From contig NZ_PGFC01000003.1 in NCBI RefSeq assembly GCF_002797875.1, positions 186,001-250,000 on the forward strand: a stretch of 64,000 nt of DNA, written 5' to 3'. A program made the position numbers and the translations under genes. Below the pieces are notes generated by a model. It was given only the letters and a program-made list of their open reading frames with translations, was not told where the DNA came from and did not search any database. Below are positions 18,288 through 26,337 of the stretch, piece after piece. Positions within the stretch are counted from its first letter, which is position 1; the number at the start of each line of letters is the position of its first letter. This stretch comes from Pseudoscardovia suis. GTDB taxonomy: Bacteria; Actinomycetota; Actinomycetes; Actinomycetales; Bifidobacteriaceae.

Positions 18288-18408
18288 CCCGCCATGCGGC
18301 CTAAACGGTTTCCCAAACCGGCGCCTATGGCCAGCGGAATCCAATAACAAAACCCGATGGAAAACCTAATACAGCACACGGAGTACAGCATACGGAAAGA
18401 GGCGTTCC

Positions 18409-19275
18409 ATGCTCACCATGCATGAAATCAATCGGTCGGTCGAGCAGGCTCTCGCAGAAGACTGCCCGACCGGAGACATCACTGTGGAATCCACCATTCC
18501 CGCCGATGCGATGGGCTCGGCGCGCCTTGTGGCACGCGAACCCGGAGTGTTGAGCGGAATCGAAGTGTTCGCCGCGGCGTTCACCTTGCAGGACAATCGC
18601 ATCACCATCTCCAAAGCGCATGATGACGGATATCGGTTTTCTACCGGTGAATGCCTGGCGACCGTGGCTGGCCCTGTGAGGGGAATCCTCACCGCGGAAA
18701 GAGTGGCGTTGAACTTCACTCAGCACATGAGTGGCATTGCGACTCAAACACAGCGCTTCGTCGATGCCGCCCATGAGGCGTGCACGAAGCACGGCACCAA
18801 GGAACCTTGGATCGTCGATACCCGTAAGACGCTTCCCGGACTGCGTCAATTCGAAAAATACGCCGTATTATGCGGAGGCGGGCACAACCATCGGTTCGGA
18901 CTGTCGGACGCGGTGATGGTCAAGGACAACCACCTTGCCGCCATGAAGGAAGCCGGTCTTGACATGCCTGCTGCGTTACGGGCCATTCGCAGCAAGATCA
19001 GCCATACGACGACCATCGAAGTGGAAGTGGACTCCCTCGCGCAGATTCCGCTGGCCTTGCAGGGCGGCGCCGACACCATCATGCTCGACAACTTCTCATT
19101 GGAAGACACTCAGCGAGGAGTAGAGCTCATCGCTGGACGCGCGCGAGTGGAAGCTTCCGGGAACATGACGCTGGAACGCATCCCCGATGTGGCATGCACC
19201 GGCGTTGACATCATTTCCGTAGGCGCACTCACACATTCCGTCAAGGCAATCGACCTCGGCCTCGATTGGGACTAA
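18409..19275 (+). CDS. nadC: Nicotinate-nucleotide pyrophosphorylase (carboxylating) NadC
   Basis: 288 residues, the normal family length; ATG at 18409 behind AGAGG. It converts quinolinate and PRPP to nicotinate mononucleotide, the last step encoded by this operon. Signatures include EDCPTGDIT, RVALNFTQHMSGIAT, DTRKTLPGLRQFEKYAV, GGGHNHRFGLSD, VKDNHL and the IEVEVDSL/IMLDN phosphate-binding strands, ending with DIISVGALTHS. A 121-bp gap separates it from nadB. Confidence 0.95.
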   Translation: MLTMHEINRSVEQALAEDCPTGDITVESTIPADAMGSARLVAREPGVLSGIEVFAAAFTLQDNRITISKAHDDGYRFSTGECLATVAGPVRGILTAERVALNFTQHMSGIATQTQRFVDAAHEACTKHGTKEPWIVDTRKTLPGLRQFEKYAVLCGGGHNHRFGLSDAVMVKDNHLAAMKEAGLDMPAALRAIRSKISHTTTIEVEVDSLAQIPLALQGGADTIMLDNFSLEDTQRGVELIAGRARVEASGNMTLERIPDVACTGVDIISVGALTHSVKAIDLGLDWD

Positions 19276-19402
19276 CGGCGCTGCCCTGTCCGCAACTACC
19301 TTGCTCACCCCTGTCACAACCCCTCCACCGGTTTCCCCAAGCCGACCTCTTGCTGTGCGTTGCCCTGGAAACAACGCACAGTCACCGCGAAAGGCGAACA
19401 TC

Positions 19403-20587
19403 ATGACATTGTATTTGGATGCCGCTGCAAGCGACAGTGTAAGCGACACCGTCATTGAAGCCATGATTCCGTTCCTCACACAGGCGTATGCGAATCCCTC
19501 GAGCGTCCATACAGATGGCAAAACCGCCGCCCGCGCATTGTCTGCAGCACGCGAATCCATCGCGCAGAACCTCGGATCGCGTTCCAACGAGATCATCTTC
19601 ACATCAGGCGGCACGGAATCCGACAACCTTGCCATCAAAGGCATCGCACTGGCGCACGTGCGCAATAGCCATGCCCATCACGATGATGCATCCAGCGATT
19701 CGCGCTCCAGACGCATACTCATTTCTGCCGTGGAACATCCCGCTGTCGCCGAATCCGCCCAATGGTTGCACGACTTCTTCGGATTCGAAGTCGTGCGCAT
19801 CCCCGTGGATGCCCAAGCGCGCATAGACCTTGAAGCGCTACAAGAGGAAGTGCACAAAGGTGCCACGCTAGCCTGCGTCATGATGGCAAACAACGAGGTG
19901 GGCACGATAGAACCCGTGAAGGAAGCAGTGCGGATCTGCCATGAAGCTGGGGTGCCGGTGCATGTGGATGCAGTGCAGGCCGCGGGGACGATTCCCGTTG
20001 ACTTCCATGACCTCAATGCGGATACCCTCACAGCATCCGGACATAAATTCGGCGCACCCAAGGGACTGGGGATCCTTTGTAAAAGAAACCGAGTGGGAAT
20101 GGAGCCGCTCATCAGTGGCGGCGGCCAAGAAGGCGGATTGAGATCCGGCACGCCCAATGTCGCAGGAGCGGTTGGCCTGGCGGTTGCCTTGCAAGAAGCA
20201 TGCAGTCGCATGCCCACCATGATTCCGGCATTGGAATCATCTCGCGACGAACTCATCAACGCCGTATTACACGCCGTTCCTTTCGCACGTCTCACCGGCG
20301 ACCCAAACTCGCGGCTTCCCGGCCATGCATCATTTGTGTTCCCCGGCATCAATGCCGAAGCGTTGCTTGTCGATTTAGACACCAGAGGCATTGAAGTGTC
20401 GTCTGGATCAGCATGCGCCATAGGCAGAAGCACAGCTCCCTCCACGTTGTTGGCAATGGGGATGAGCGAAACGGAAGCAAAATCCGCATTAAGGATTTCG
20501 TTCCGAGAGCCTCTCAGCTCCAACGACAGAGAAAGCCTCATTAATGGGCTGCTCGGCAGTCTCGCAGAATTGCATATCAAGGTGTGA
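19403..20587 (+). CDS. Cysteine desulfurase (NifS/IscS type) of the NAD operon
   Basis: 394 residues; ATG at 19403 with AAAGG 8 nt upstream. A PLP enzyme that removes sulfur from cysteine as persulfide for Fe-S assembly. Visible: YLDAAAS at the N terminus, FTSGGTESDNLAIKG, EHPAV, MMANNEVGTIEP, HVDAVQAAG, the Schiff-base Lys in SGHKFGAPKG and the persulfide Cys in SSGSACAIG. A short Ser/His/Asp-rich insertion lies near residue 90-110. As the last gene after nadC, it probably serves the 4Fe-4S cluster of NadA, like the nifS linked to nad genes in Bacillus; that role is inferred. A tandem repeat starts at its stop codon. Confidence 0.9.
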   Translation: MTLYLDAAASDSVSDTVIEAMIPFLTQAYANPSSVHTDGKTAARALSAARESIAQNLGSRSNEIIFTSGGTESDNLAIKGIALAHVRNSHAHHDDASSDSRSRRILISAVEHPAVAESAQWLHDFFGFEVVRIPVDAQARIDLEALQEEVHKGATLACVMMANNEVGTIEPVKEAVRICHEAGVPVHVDAVQAAGTIPVDFHDLNADTLTASGHKFGAPKGLGILCKRNRVGMEPLISGGGQEGGLRSGTPNVAGAVGLAVALQEACSRMPTMIPALESSRDELINAVLHAVPFARLTGDPNSRLPGHASFVFPGINAEALLVDLDTRGIEVSSGSACAIGRSTAPSTLLAMGMSETEAKSALRISFREPLSSNDRESLINGLLGSLAELHIKV

Positions 20588-20805
20588 GATGGACCACCAA
20601 GTCATGAGGCGGGCAAAGGCATGAGGCGGACCAAGGCATGAGATGGGCAAAAGCATGAGATAGACCAAGGCATGAGGCAACCAAGGCATGAGGCAACCGA
20701 GGCATGAGGCAACCGAGGCATGAGGTGAGCCAACATATGAGATGAGGTGGCCGAGGCGTGAGGCGATCAGGCGCGGAGCAAAGAATGCCGAGACGTGAGA
20801 TGGCC
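20585..20805. repeat. Degenerate 16-17 bp tandem repeat after the NAD operon
   Basis: About ten units close to ATGAGGCAACCGAGGC (16 bp) or its 17-bp variants (such as ATGAGATAGACCAAGGC) start at the stop codon of the desulfurase gene. Three central units are nearly identical. No coding function is apparent. Confidence 0.75.
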
Positions 20806-21009
20806 AGGCACGAGGCCAAGATATGCCAAAGTGTGAGGGACACATCTATGCCCGCGCACATCGTGCACACGCCGCATCTGCGCATAGGTATGGCACACGC
20901 TCATGTGCACATGCCCCATCTATGCGCAGGTGCACATCGATTCCCGTGCACATCATGCCTGTGCCCAACATGCCTACGCGCGGGCATATGTATGCCACGC
21001 ACCACATCC
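20806..21009. other. Gene-free GTGCAC/GCATGT-rich stretch
   Basis: After the tandem repeat, ~200 bp of alternating purine-pyrimidine-rich sequence (many GTGCACAT, CGCGGGCATATGTATGCC-type words) has no gene. It ends at the perfect hairpin at 21010. Confidence 0.4.
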
Positions 21010-21056
21010 GTGTGCTTGCCTGTGCACGTTAGCATGACGTGCACAGGCAAGCACAC
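21010..21056. terminator. Perfect 20-bp hairpin after the rpmF stop
   Basis: GTGTGCTTGCCTGTGCACGT pairs perfectly with its complement across a 7-nt loop (TAGCATG). It starts 4 nt after the rpmF stop codon on the minus strand. There is no U-run on either side, so it may be a U-independent terminator or an RNA-protecting 3' structure. Confidence 0.6.
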
Positions 21057-21060
21057 AAGA

Positions 21061-21228
21061 TCAATGCAATGGGTATCCGCGCCGGGCAGTCGCAGCAAGT
21101 CGCTGTGGCACTCTCACAACACTGCCGTCGGGCAGAGTCACATTCACCAGTTGCACAGGAATGGCTTTCCACTGCGACCTCCGGATGCGCGTCCGTGAAC
21201 GCGATTTGCGATATTTTGGCGTCGCCAT
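21061..21228 (-). CDS. rpmF: Ribosomal protein L32, cysteine-free paralogue
   Basis: 55 residues beginning [20 protein letters not shown], the conserved L32 N terminus (usual PKRKMSRSNTRxRRSQWK). The zinc-binding CxxC...CxxC ribbon of standard L32 is absent; the C-terminal half has no Cys. The ATG overlaps the TGA of rpmJ by one base (TGATG), so the genes are translationally coupled. It is the last gene of the alternative ribosomal protein operon, expected to replace the zinc form when zinc is scarce. Confidence 0.85.
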   Translation of the reverse strand: MATPKYRKSRSRTRIRRSQWKAIPVQLVNVTLPDGSVVRVPQRLAATARRGYPLH

Positions 21229-21350
21229 CAGCCTTGCCTCGCTTTCCATCGCGGATTCTTTTTGTTGATGACATAAATGTGGCCACGCCTGCGCACGACG
21301 ATTGAACCGTCTTTGCGAAGCAGCGAGCGCACGGATGATTTGACTTTCAT
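21228..21350 (-). CDS. rpmJ: Ribosomal protein L36, cysteine-free paralogue
   Basis: 40 residues read directly from the minus strand: [13 protein letters not shown], then [18 protein letters not shown] and a PRWKARQG ending. This is L36 by length and by the [15 protein letters not shown] block. The CxxC...C...H zinc site of standard L36 is missing. The ribosome site is weak (GGGGAAAAG about 15 nt upstream). It is located 105 bp after rpmE and overlaps rpmF by one base. Confidence 0.88.
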   Translation of the reverse strand: MKVKSSVRSLLRKDGSIVVRRRGHIYVINKKNPRWKARQG

Positions 21351-21455
21351 GTTTATGACTGCTTTCTTTTCCCCATTGATGAATTCCACGGAGACGTCGA
21401 CTTCCCTGCTGGCGGACGATACCCAAAATCGCGACGCCAGGCCAAAGACCAGCGG

Positions 21456-21716
21456 TCACCCGTCCAGACGATATCTTCTGCGGAAGCGCTGCACCTGCCC
21501 CGCAGAATCAACGACAACCGACTTACCGGTGTAGAACGGATGAGAATCACAGGTCACATCCGCGGTGACCAGCGGGTAGGTCATCCCATCCGCCAATGTG
21601 ATGGATGGCAGCTGATCCGCCCGCACCGCAAGCGTGGAACGCATGAGAAACAACGTTCCCGTCGTCTGGTCGCGGAATGCAACCGGTCCGTAAATCGGAT
21701 GAATGTCAGGCTTCAT
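21456..21716 (-). CDS. rpmE2: Ribosomal protein L31 type B
   Basis: 86 residues; ATG at 21716 with AAAGG ~10 nt upstream; the longer upstream frame is repeat sequence. Signatures are [40 protein letters not shown]. Type B L31 lacks the CxxC motif, as here, where the only Cys is the single one in [14 protein letters not shown]. Sits between rpsN (288 bp upstream) and rpmJ. Confidence 0.9.
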   Translation of the reverse strand: MKPDIHPIYGPVAFRDQTTGTLFLMRSTLAVRADQLPSITLADGMTYPLVTADVTCDSHPFYTGKSVVVDSAGQVQRFRRRYRLDG

Positions 21717-22004
21717 ATTGCAATTACCTTTCTGTTGTTTTTTCAGCCCGTTCTCCAAGCTGTTGTTTTTCGAGCCCGTTGTCCAAGCAGTTTTCCAAGC
21801 CCGCTCTCTTCCAAGCCGTGTTTGGTCAGATACGTCCGTGCTTGTCGGACCTCCAATCAACCCCAGTCGGATTCGTCCCAATAGCCAGGTTCCTCCCAGC
21901 TGAGCTTTTCCTGCTGAGCCTTTCCTGCTGAGCCTTTCCTGCTGAGCCTCCTCCGCTGAGCCTCCCTGCTGGGTCTCCCGCAGAGTTTGCCCCACGGTCG
22001 CCCA
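21717..22004. other. Intra-operon gap containing 14-bp repeats
   Basis: 288 bp between rpsN and rpmE. The rpsN-proximal part is a tandem 14-bp repeat; the rest has irregular TTCCAAGCC/TTGTTTTT words. It contains no gene. Such a long untranslated spacer in an r-protein operon is unusual. Confidence 0.5.
21902..21970. repeat. Five 14-bp tandem repeats
   Basis: Units GAGCTTTTCCTGCT, GAGCCTTTCCTGCT (twice), GAGCCTCCTCCGCT and a 13-bp copy begin at 21902, 21916, 21930, 21944 and 21958, between rpsN and rpmE. Confidence 0.85.
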
Positions 22005-22310
22005 TCACCAGCTGGATTTCACCACACCCGGCAGTTCGCCACGATGCGCCTTATCCCGCAGATTGATGCGCGACAGACCGAAACGTCGGTTGAATGCACG
22101 CGGACGACCGTCAATGCAATCCCGATTGCGCAATCGCGTGGGACTGGCATCCCGCGGGAGCGCATGCAACCGACGCATTGCCTCCGCACGTTCCTGCGGA
22201 CTTAGATGCGGGTTCACCGAATCACGACGATATTGGGCACGGCGCTCGGCGTATGCCGCAACGACACGTTCCCGCTGTTGCTGCTTGGCGATGCTGCTGC
22301 GCTTGGCCAT
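22005..22310 (-). CDS. rpsN: Ribosomal protein S14, cysteine-free long form
   Basis: 101 residues, the length of the long zinc-independent S14 (the zinc form is ~61 residues with CxxC). [17 protein letters not shown] opens it, and the conserved [14 protein letters not shown] and [19 protein letters not shown] blocks follow, with one isolated Cys and no CxxC. Strong GGGAGG ~10 nt upstream. It starts 2 nt after the rpmG stop codon. Confidence 0.93.
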   Translation of the reverse strand: MAKRSSIAKQQQRERVVAAYAERRAQYRRDSVNPHLSPQERAEAMRRLHALPRDASPTRLRNRDCIDGRPRAFNRRFGLSRINLRDKAHRGELPGVVKSSW

Positions 22311-22312
22311 AT

Positions 22313-22480
22313 TCAGCGCACCTCCCGGAAGATGACGCGCCTACGCAGCACTGGATCGAATTTGAGAAGTTCGAGACGGTCGGGGGTGTTACGACGGTTC
22401 TTGGTGGTCGTATAGGTCGATCCGGTCCCTGCAGTGGAACGCAGCGTGACGACCGTTCGAATACTGGTGTTTTTGGCCAT
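22313..22480 (-). CDS. rpmG: Ribosomal protein L33, cysteine-free paralogue
   Basis: 55 residues from the ATG at 22480, behind [27 protein letters not shown] followed by [17 protein letters not shown] and [14 protein letters not shown] is the L33 pattern. No Cys is present, whereas zinc-type L33 has two CxxC pairs. It is tightly coupled to rpsN. The 155 bp upstream, after rpmB, is a Glu/Lys/Asn-type low-complexity spacer. Confidence 0.93.
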   Translation of the reverse strand: MAKNTSIRTVVTLRSTAGTGSTYTTTKNRRNTPDRLELLKFDPVLRRRVIFREVR

Positions 22481-22635
22481 GAAGGCCTCCTCTCTTTCTG
22501 TTTCGTTCTGGTTTTTGTTCTGGTTTCTTTCTGTTTTCAGTTCATTCCGTCCACGCGGAAGATCTCCCACGTCCGGCATGACGCTACATGCTTGTTTCCG
22601 CTTATGCACGGCAGGAACCGGCCGGCTCGGCGCGT

Positions 22636-22893
22636 TCAATCAGAGATTTGCGCATCAATTCGAATATCTCCGCGTGCAATCAATTGGGCAACGACTGCAT
22701 CTATTCCTTTTCTGTCGATGGTTTTCATACCGCGTGGAGTCACCGTGAGGACGATGCTGCGGCCCAGCGAAGGCACTGCATACCGTTTGCGTTGCAGGTT
22801 CGGTTTGAACCGACGCCGTGTTTTGTGATGCGAGTGGGAAACGGAATTGCCCTTGCCGGCACGTGTGCCGAGGATTTGACAAAATTTGCTCAT
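22636..22893 (-). CDS. rpmB: Ribosomal protein L28 paralogue, first gene of the zinc-independent operon
   Basis: 85 residues from the ATG at 22893. [20 protein letters not shown], then [17 protein letters not shown] and [16 protein letters not shown] are standard L28 blocks; only Cys5 is present. No Shine-Dalgarno sequence is visible. The promoter -10 ends 7 nt before the ATG, so the transcript is predicted to be leaderless. It heads the order rpmB-rpmG-rpsN-rpmE-rpmJ-rpmF and is under the Zur-like operator at 22908-22924. Confidence 0.9.
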   Translation of the reverse strand: MSKFCQILGTRAGKGNSVSHSHHKTRRRFKPNLQRKRYAVPSLGRSIVLTVTPRGMKTIDRKGIDAVVAQLIARGDIRIDAQISD

Positions 22894-22900
22894 GCACGCC

Positions 22901-22930
22901 ACTATAGATAATGAGAATCATTATTGTCAA
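22901..22930 (-). promoter_or_regulatory. Promoter of the alternative ribosomal protein operon
   Basis: Minus strand: -35 TTGACA (22930-22925), an 18-bp spacer and -10 TATAGT (22906-22901), followed by 7 nt and the rpmB ATG. The spacer is almost entirely filled by the Zur-like palindrome. Confidence 0.75.
22908..22924. promoter_or_regulatory. Zur/Fur-family operator
   Basis: Perfect palindrome ATAATGA-GAA-TCATTAT, 17 bp, of the Fur-superfamily type. It sits exactly between the -35 and -10 of the rpmB promoter and 160 bp upstream of the divergent COG0523-type gene. Both neighbours are typical zinc-starvation genes, so the repressor is most likely Zur. Confidence 0.75.
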
Positions 22931-22971
22931 ATGATCGCTACGGGCGGATAAATCACAAGAGCGCAAAACCA

Positions 22972-22997
22972 CGAGATCCAGCAACAGCAGGATCTCG
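22972..22997. promoter_or_regulatory. Hairpin in the 5' region of the COG0523-type gene
   Basis: CGAGATCC and GGATCTCG form a perfect 8-bp stem with a 10-nt loop, 87 bp upstream of the gene at 23084. It could be a leader structure or a binding site; function unknown. Confidence 0.4.
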
Positions 22998-23083
22998 AAG
23001 TCCCTAGGTTCTGCAGCCGCAAGATCCCTCCGCCTCACGATCACACAACCGCACGATCACACAATCACAGAAAGGCAGATTTT

Positions 23084-23971
23084 ATGGCACACCACCCATC
23101 GATGTCTTCACGGGCATACAGTGGAAACAGCGGACAAGAAAACACTGAGAACGAAAACAACGAGTGCAAGAACACCAGCACCGACCACACCGCCGGCAAT
23201 AGCACCCCGCACACCAGCCTCGTGCTGCTCACCGGCACAGACCGCCTCACCATCGACGCGGTCACGTTCTCCCTGATGGACTCACTGCCATCGGCGACCT
23301 CCATCACCTATGACGTTGCCCCTGACCTCGACCCCGCCTCGGTCTCAGGCCTGTCCATCATCCGAACCATCCAAGACCCCGGTTATATCAACCCTGATGA
23401 CTGCGCCGGCCTACAAGATGGCCGCTCAACGACATCCTCCTTGGAGGACTGTTGCCTCACCTGCGCATGCAAACACGACATCGCCTGCACATTGCGAAGC
23501 ATCCCCGGGCGCAGCGGGACGATACTGGTCACGCTGCCCGTTGGGGTTGAGGGAACTGCCGTCGCACAGCATTTAGCAGACTGTTCGGTGCTCGGCGACC
23601 TGACTTGCATCATTGACGACATCCATGTCGCCACTGCCGTTGGCTTGGACAGTTTCGAATCACTGCTGTTCGATGACGATCGCCTGGTCATCGCCGGATT
23701 GTCGAAAGACGATGCCGTGCTCGATTCACGTTCGACAGGCGTTGTTCAATCACGACTCATTCGCGAAGCCGGACATGTGCTCGTGCTGCCGTTGGTGGCT
23801 TCGAACGGGAGAGCCATATCATCAAGAAAAGAAACGGAGGAGGCACGTCGGCTGTTGACAATTGTTTCCGCGTTGGCCGACCCCACTGCCATCATCCATT
23901 CGGACGCTCACCGAACCGACCTGTCGACGCTTATCAACGACACCTGCGCATCATCGGGCGTGCATGTCTGA
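23084..23971 (+). CDS. COG0523-like protein without P-loop, putative zinc-starvation protein
   Basis: 295 residues; ATG at 23084, AAAGG 8 nt upstream. After a ~40-residue Asn/Thr/Ser-rich start, SLVLLTGTDRLTIDAVTFSL occupies the place of the Walker A loop of COG0523 metallochaperone GTPases but lacks GxxGxGKT. A cysteine cluster at residues ~123-129 (DCCLTCACKHDIACTL) corresponds to the CxCC metal-binding region. Actinobacteria, including mycobacteria, carry similar P-loop-less members (Rv0106 type, from memory) near zinc-independent ribosomal proteins. Being divergent from that operon across a Zur-like box supports a role in zinc limitation. The biochemical function is unknown. Confidence 0.6.
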   Translation: MAHHPSMSSRAYSGNSGQENTENENNECKNTSTDHTAGNSTPHTSLVLLTGTDRLTIDAVTFSLMDSLPSATSITYDVAPDLDPASVSGLSIIRTIQDPGYINPDDCAGLQDGRSTTSSLEDCCLTCACKHDIACTLRSIPGRSGTILVTLPVGVEGTAVAQHLADCSVLGDLTCIIDDIHVATAVGLDSFESLLFDDDRLVIAGLSKDDAVLDSRSTGVVQSRLIREAGHVLVLPLVASNGRAISSRKETEEARRLLTIVSALADPTAIIHSDAHRTDLSTLINDTCASSGVHV

Positions 23972-24037
23972 AAGATCCCACATACCAAAAGCACATGCAC
24001 ACACCTACAGATGCACGTGACAACCGTCCCACACCCC

Positions 24038-24096
24038 AGAAAAGCCGCCGGCACACGAGACGCTTCAACACCGCTCTCGTCCGCTAGCGGCTTTCT
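24038..24096. terminator. Bidirectional terminator
   Basis: AGAAAAGCCGC and GCGGCTTTCT pair around an inner ACGAGA/TCTCGT stem, between the stop codons of the COG0523-type gene (23971) and tauB (24203). It has T-rich ends in both directions. Confidence 0.65.
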
Positions 24097-24202
24097 GCCT
24101 ATGTCACCCATTGGCGACCGCCTATACCACACCGTCTACGACCGCCTATGTCAACCGCCGGCCCTATCTGCTCCTGCCCTCATCGCCATCCCGTCCTCAT
24201 GT

Positions 24203-25078
24203 CTACCTTCTCTCCTCATCGCCCGAATTTTCATAAATTGCCCGAGTGATCTCATCACGCAGCTGCTGGAACCGCGGATTCTCGCGCACCTTACGAGGAT
24301 TGTCGGGATCTGTGGGATCGCGAGGAATGTCCACAGGTATGTCCATTTTCACAGTCCCGGGATGTGCGGTCATCACAATCACGCGAGTCGCAAGAAACAG
24401 CGCCTCCTCCACGCTATGGGTGATGAAGAACACGGTCTTGCGCTTCTCCTGCCAAATGCGCAGCAACTCATTTTGCAACCGTTCCCGCGTCAATGCATCA
24501 AGTGCACCGTAAGGCTCGTCCATCAAAATCACATCCGGATCCGTGGCAAGCACCCTGGCTATTTGCGCACGCTGCTGCATACCGCCAGAGAGCTCGTACG
24601 GATGTCGCTCCCCTGCATCCGCAAGTCCGACGACTTCCAGGAAGTGCGCAGCTCTTGCATTCCGTTCCTTGGCTGGCACGCCTTGCATCCGCATACCGAA
24701 TTCCACATTCTTTCGTACCGTGAGCCACGGATACAGCGGCGGCTTCTGAAACACCACGCCACGTCGGGGACTTGGCTTGGTCACCGGTACTCCTGCGGCG
24801 ATGATCCGCCCCTCGGTAGGCCGCTCGAAGCCGGCAAGCATGTTAAGAAGCGTCGTCTTGCCGCACCCCGACCTGCCGACGACACAGATGAAATCATGCT
24901 CGCGAATCTTCAGATTCACTTCTCTCAAAGCGGTGACCTCGTCGCCTTGCTGCGTCGTGAAACGCTTGGTGACGCCTTGGATGTCCACGGCAATCCCCTC
25001 ACGCTCCATCTGCGCTTTGTCGGTCATCTCCGACCACGTCAGCTTCTGTCCCTTGTCAACGACCATGCTTTCCACCAT
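24203..25078 (-). CDS. tauB: Taurine/sulfonate ABC transporter ATPase
   Basis: 291 residues; ATG at 25078 behind AAGGAG. Walker A GRSGCGKTTLLNMLAGF, Q-loop VFQKPPLYPWLTV, signature LSGGMQQRAQIARVLA, Walker B VILMDEPYGALD and the switch ITHSVEEALFLATRV are all intact. The sequence is of the nitrate/sulfonate/taurine (TauB/SsuB) subfamily. It energises uptake with the permease TauC and the lipoprotein TauA encoded just upstream. Sulfonate specificity is inferred from the adjacent taurine aminotransferase. Confidence 0.9.
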   Translation of the reverse strand: MVESMVVDKGQKLTWSEMTDKAQMEREGIAVDIQGVTKRFTTQQGDEVTALREVNLKIREHDFICVVGRSGCGKTTLLNMLAGFERPTEGRIIAAGVPVTKPSPRRGVVFQKPPLYPWLTVRKNVEFGMRMQGVPAKERNARAAHFLEVVGLADAGERHPYELSGGMQQRAQIARVLATDPDVILMDEPYGALDALTRERLQNELLRIWQEKRKTVFFITHSVEEALFLATRVIVMTAHPGTVKMDIPVDIPRDPTDPDNPRKVRENPRFQQLRDEITRAIYENSGDEERR

Positions 25079-25160
25079 GATGACTCCTTACGTTGTTACT
25101 GCATTACCTTGCCAATCGTTTTTCGTTTATTGCGCAGGCCCCATGCCAGCCCCATGCCAA

Positions 25161-26249
25161 TCATTGGCCGGCAACGGCATCAATCGCATTCGAATACAGC
25201 GCGGATGCATAATCTGCGGACACGGAATCAATGCTGCCTTGAGATTTCAAGAACTCGGCAGTGCTTTCGAAGACCTTGGGAAGCTCTGCTGAGAAAATCG
25301 TGGATTGCTGGGAGGCGGCGGGATACTCATACCCGGCGAACTGGGTCTTCACCGTAGAGGTGTCCACACTCATCTGAGCGGCGACGCTTTCCGCAGCATC
25401 ATCGGGATCCGACGAGATATATTCCACCGCGTAATCCTCCACGGACGTCCATGTTTTCATCGCGCTGGCATTCGCCGCGATGAAACTCTGGGACGCCACT
25501 TCCATGTCATAGGTCGCCGAGCCTTGCTCCGCAGTGTCCTTGCTGGACATCACAACAGAGCCTCCGTCGGACTTCAATGTGGAGAGCACGGGATCCCATA
25601 CCCAAGCGGCGTCGATTTCTCCACGAGTCCAGGCAGCTGCCATTTTGTCGGGGTCGAGGTTGATCAGATTGACGTCACTTGTGCTCATGCCAGCCTGATC
25701 CAAAGCAGACAGCAGGCTGAAATGCGAGGTGGAGCCAAAAGGCGTGGCGATGTTCTTGCCAGCCAAATCCTTGATGGAGCTGACGGAGGCATCCCTGGCG
25801 ACCAAGGATTCGGCATCGCCAATCACATCATGGATCCACACGACCTGCACGTCCAGATTCAGCGGTGCAGAAACGGCACGAACCGAAGGACTCGAGCCCA
25901 TCTGCGCGATGTCCAGAGAACCGGAACCAAAGGCCTGCACCACATCCGCGCCGGAATTGAACTGACTCCACTGGATGGTGGCGTTGGGCATGCACGCTTC
26001 CAGCCATCCCTTGTCTTTGACAATCAGATCGGCGTTGGGGATCATCTGCCAGCCGATGCGAATGGTGCCGGTCACGCCAGTATTCACGTCAACCGGACAG
26101 CTTGAAGCGGATGAGGATGATGACGCCCCGGCGATTTCACTCGCCGTGGACATTCCACATGCGCTTGTGCCGAGCACCGCAGCGGCTGCGAATGCCACAG
26201 CCGCACCTTTATGCCAAGAAAAACGCTGAGAAAAGATATGCCGTGTCAT
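25161..26249 (-). CDS. tauA: Taurine-binding lipoprotein of ABC transporter
   Basis: 362 residues with a lipoprotein signal peptide (hydrophobic AAVAFAAAAVLG, lipobox GTSAC, Cys31), so it is anchored outside the membrane. The mature protein has the NMT1/TauA pattern: RIGWQMIPNADLIVKDKGWL, DIAQMGSSPSVRAVS, GKNIATPFGSTSHFSLLSAL and DAAWVWDPVLSTL. The ATPFGSTSHFSLL block is characteristic of taurine-binding proteins. It is encoded between permease and ATPase, 82 bp before tauB and 88 bp after tauC. Confidence 0.88.
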   Translation of the reverse strand: MTRHIFSQRFSWHKGAAVAFAAAAVLGTSACGMSTASEIAGASSSSSASSCPVDVNTGVTGTIRIGWQMIPNADLIVKDKGWLEACMPNATIQWSQFNSGADVVQAFGSGSLDIAQMGSSPSVRAVSAPLNLDVQVVWIHDVIGDAESLVARDASVSSIKDLAGKNIATPFGSTSHFSLLSALDQAGMSTSDVNLINLDPDKMAAAWTRGEIDAAWVWDPVLSTLKSDGGSVVMSSKDTAEQGSATYDMEVASQSFIAANASAMKTWTSVEDYAVEYISSDPDDAAESVAAQMSVDTSTVKTQFAGYEYPAASQQSTIFSAELPKVFESTAEFLKSQGSIDSVSADYASALYSNAIDAVAGQ

Positions 26250-26337
26250 GATGAGTCCTTATCTACACGATGGATTGTGGATTGTGATTTATGTGTTGTG
26301 GATTGTGTGATTTGCGGTATGCGTGATGTATGTTCGG
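26250..26337. repeat. GGATTGTG-type repeats between tauC and tauA
   Basis: The 88-bp gap contains five imperfect copies of TGGATTGTG or TGATTTATG-like words with ~9-bp period. No gene or clear hairpin. Confidence 0.5.
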
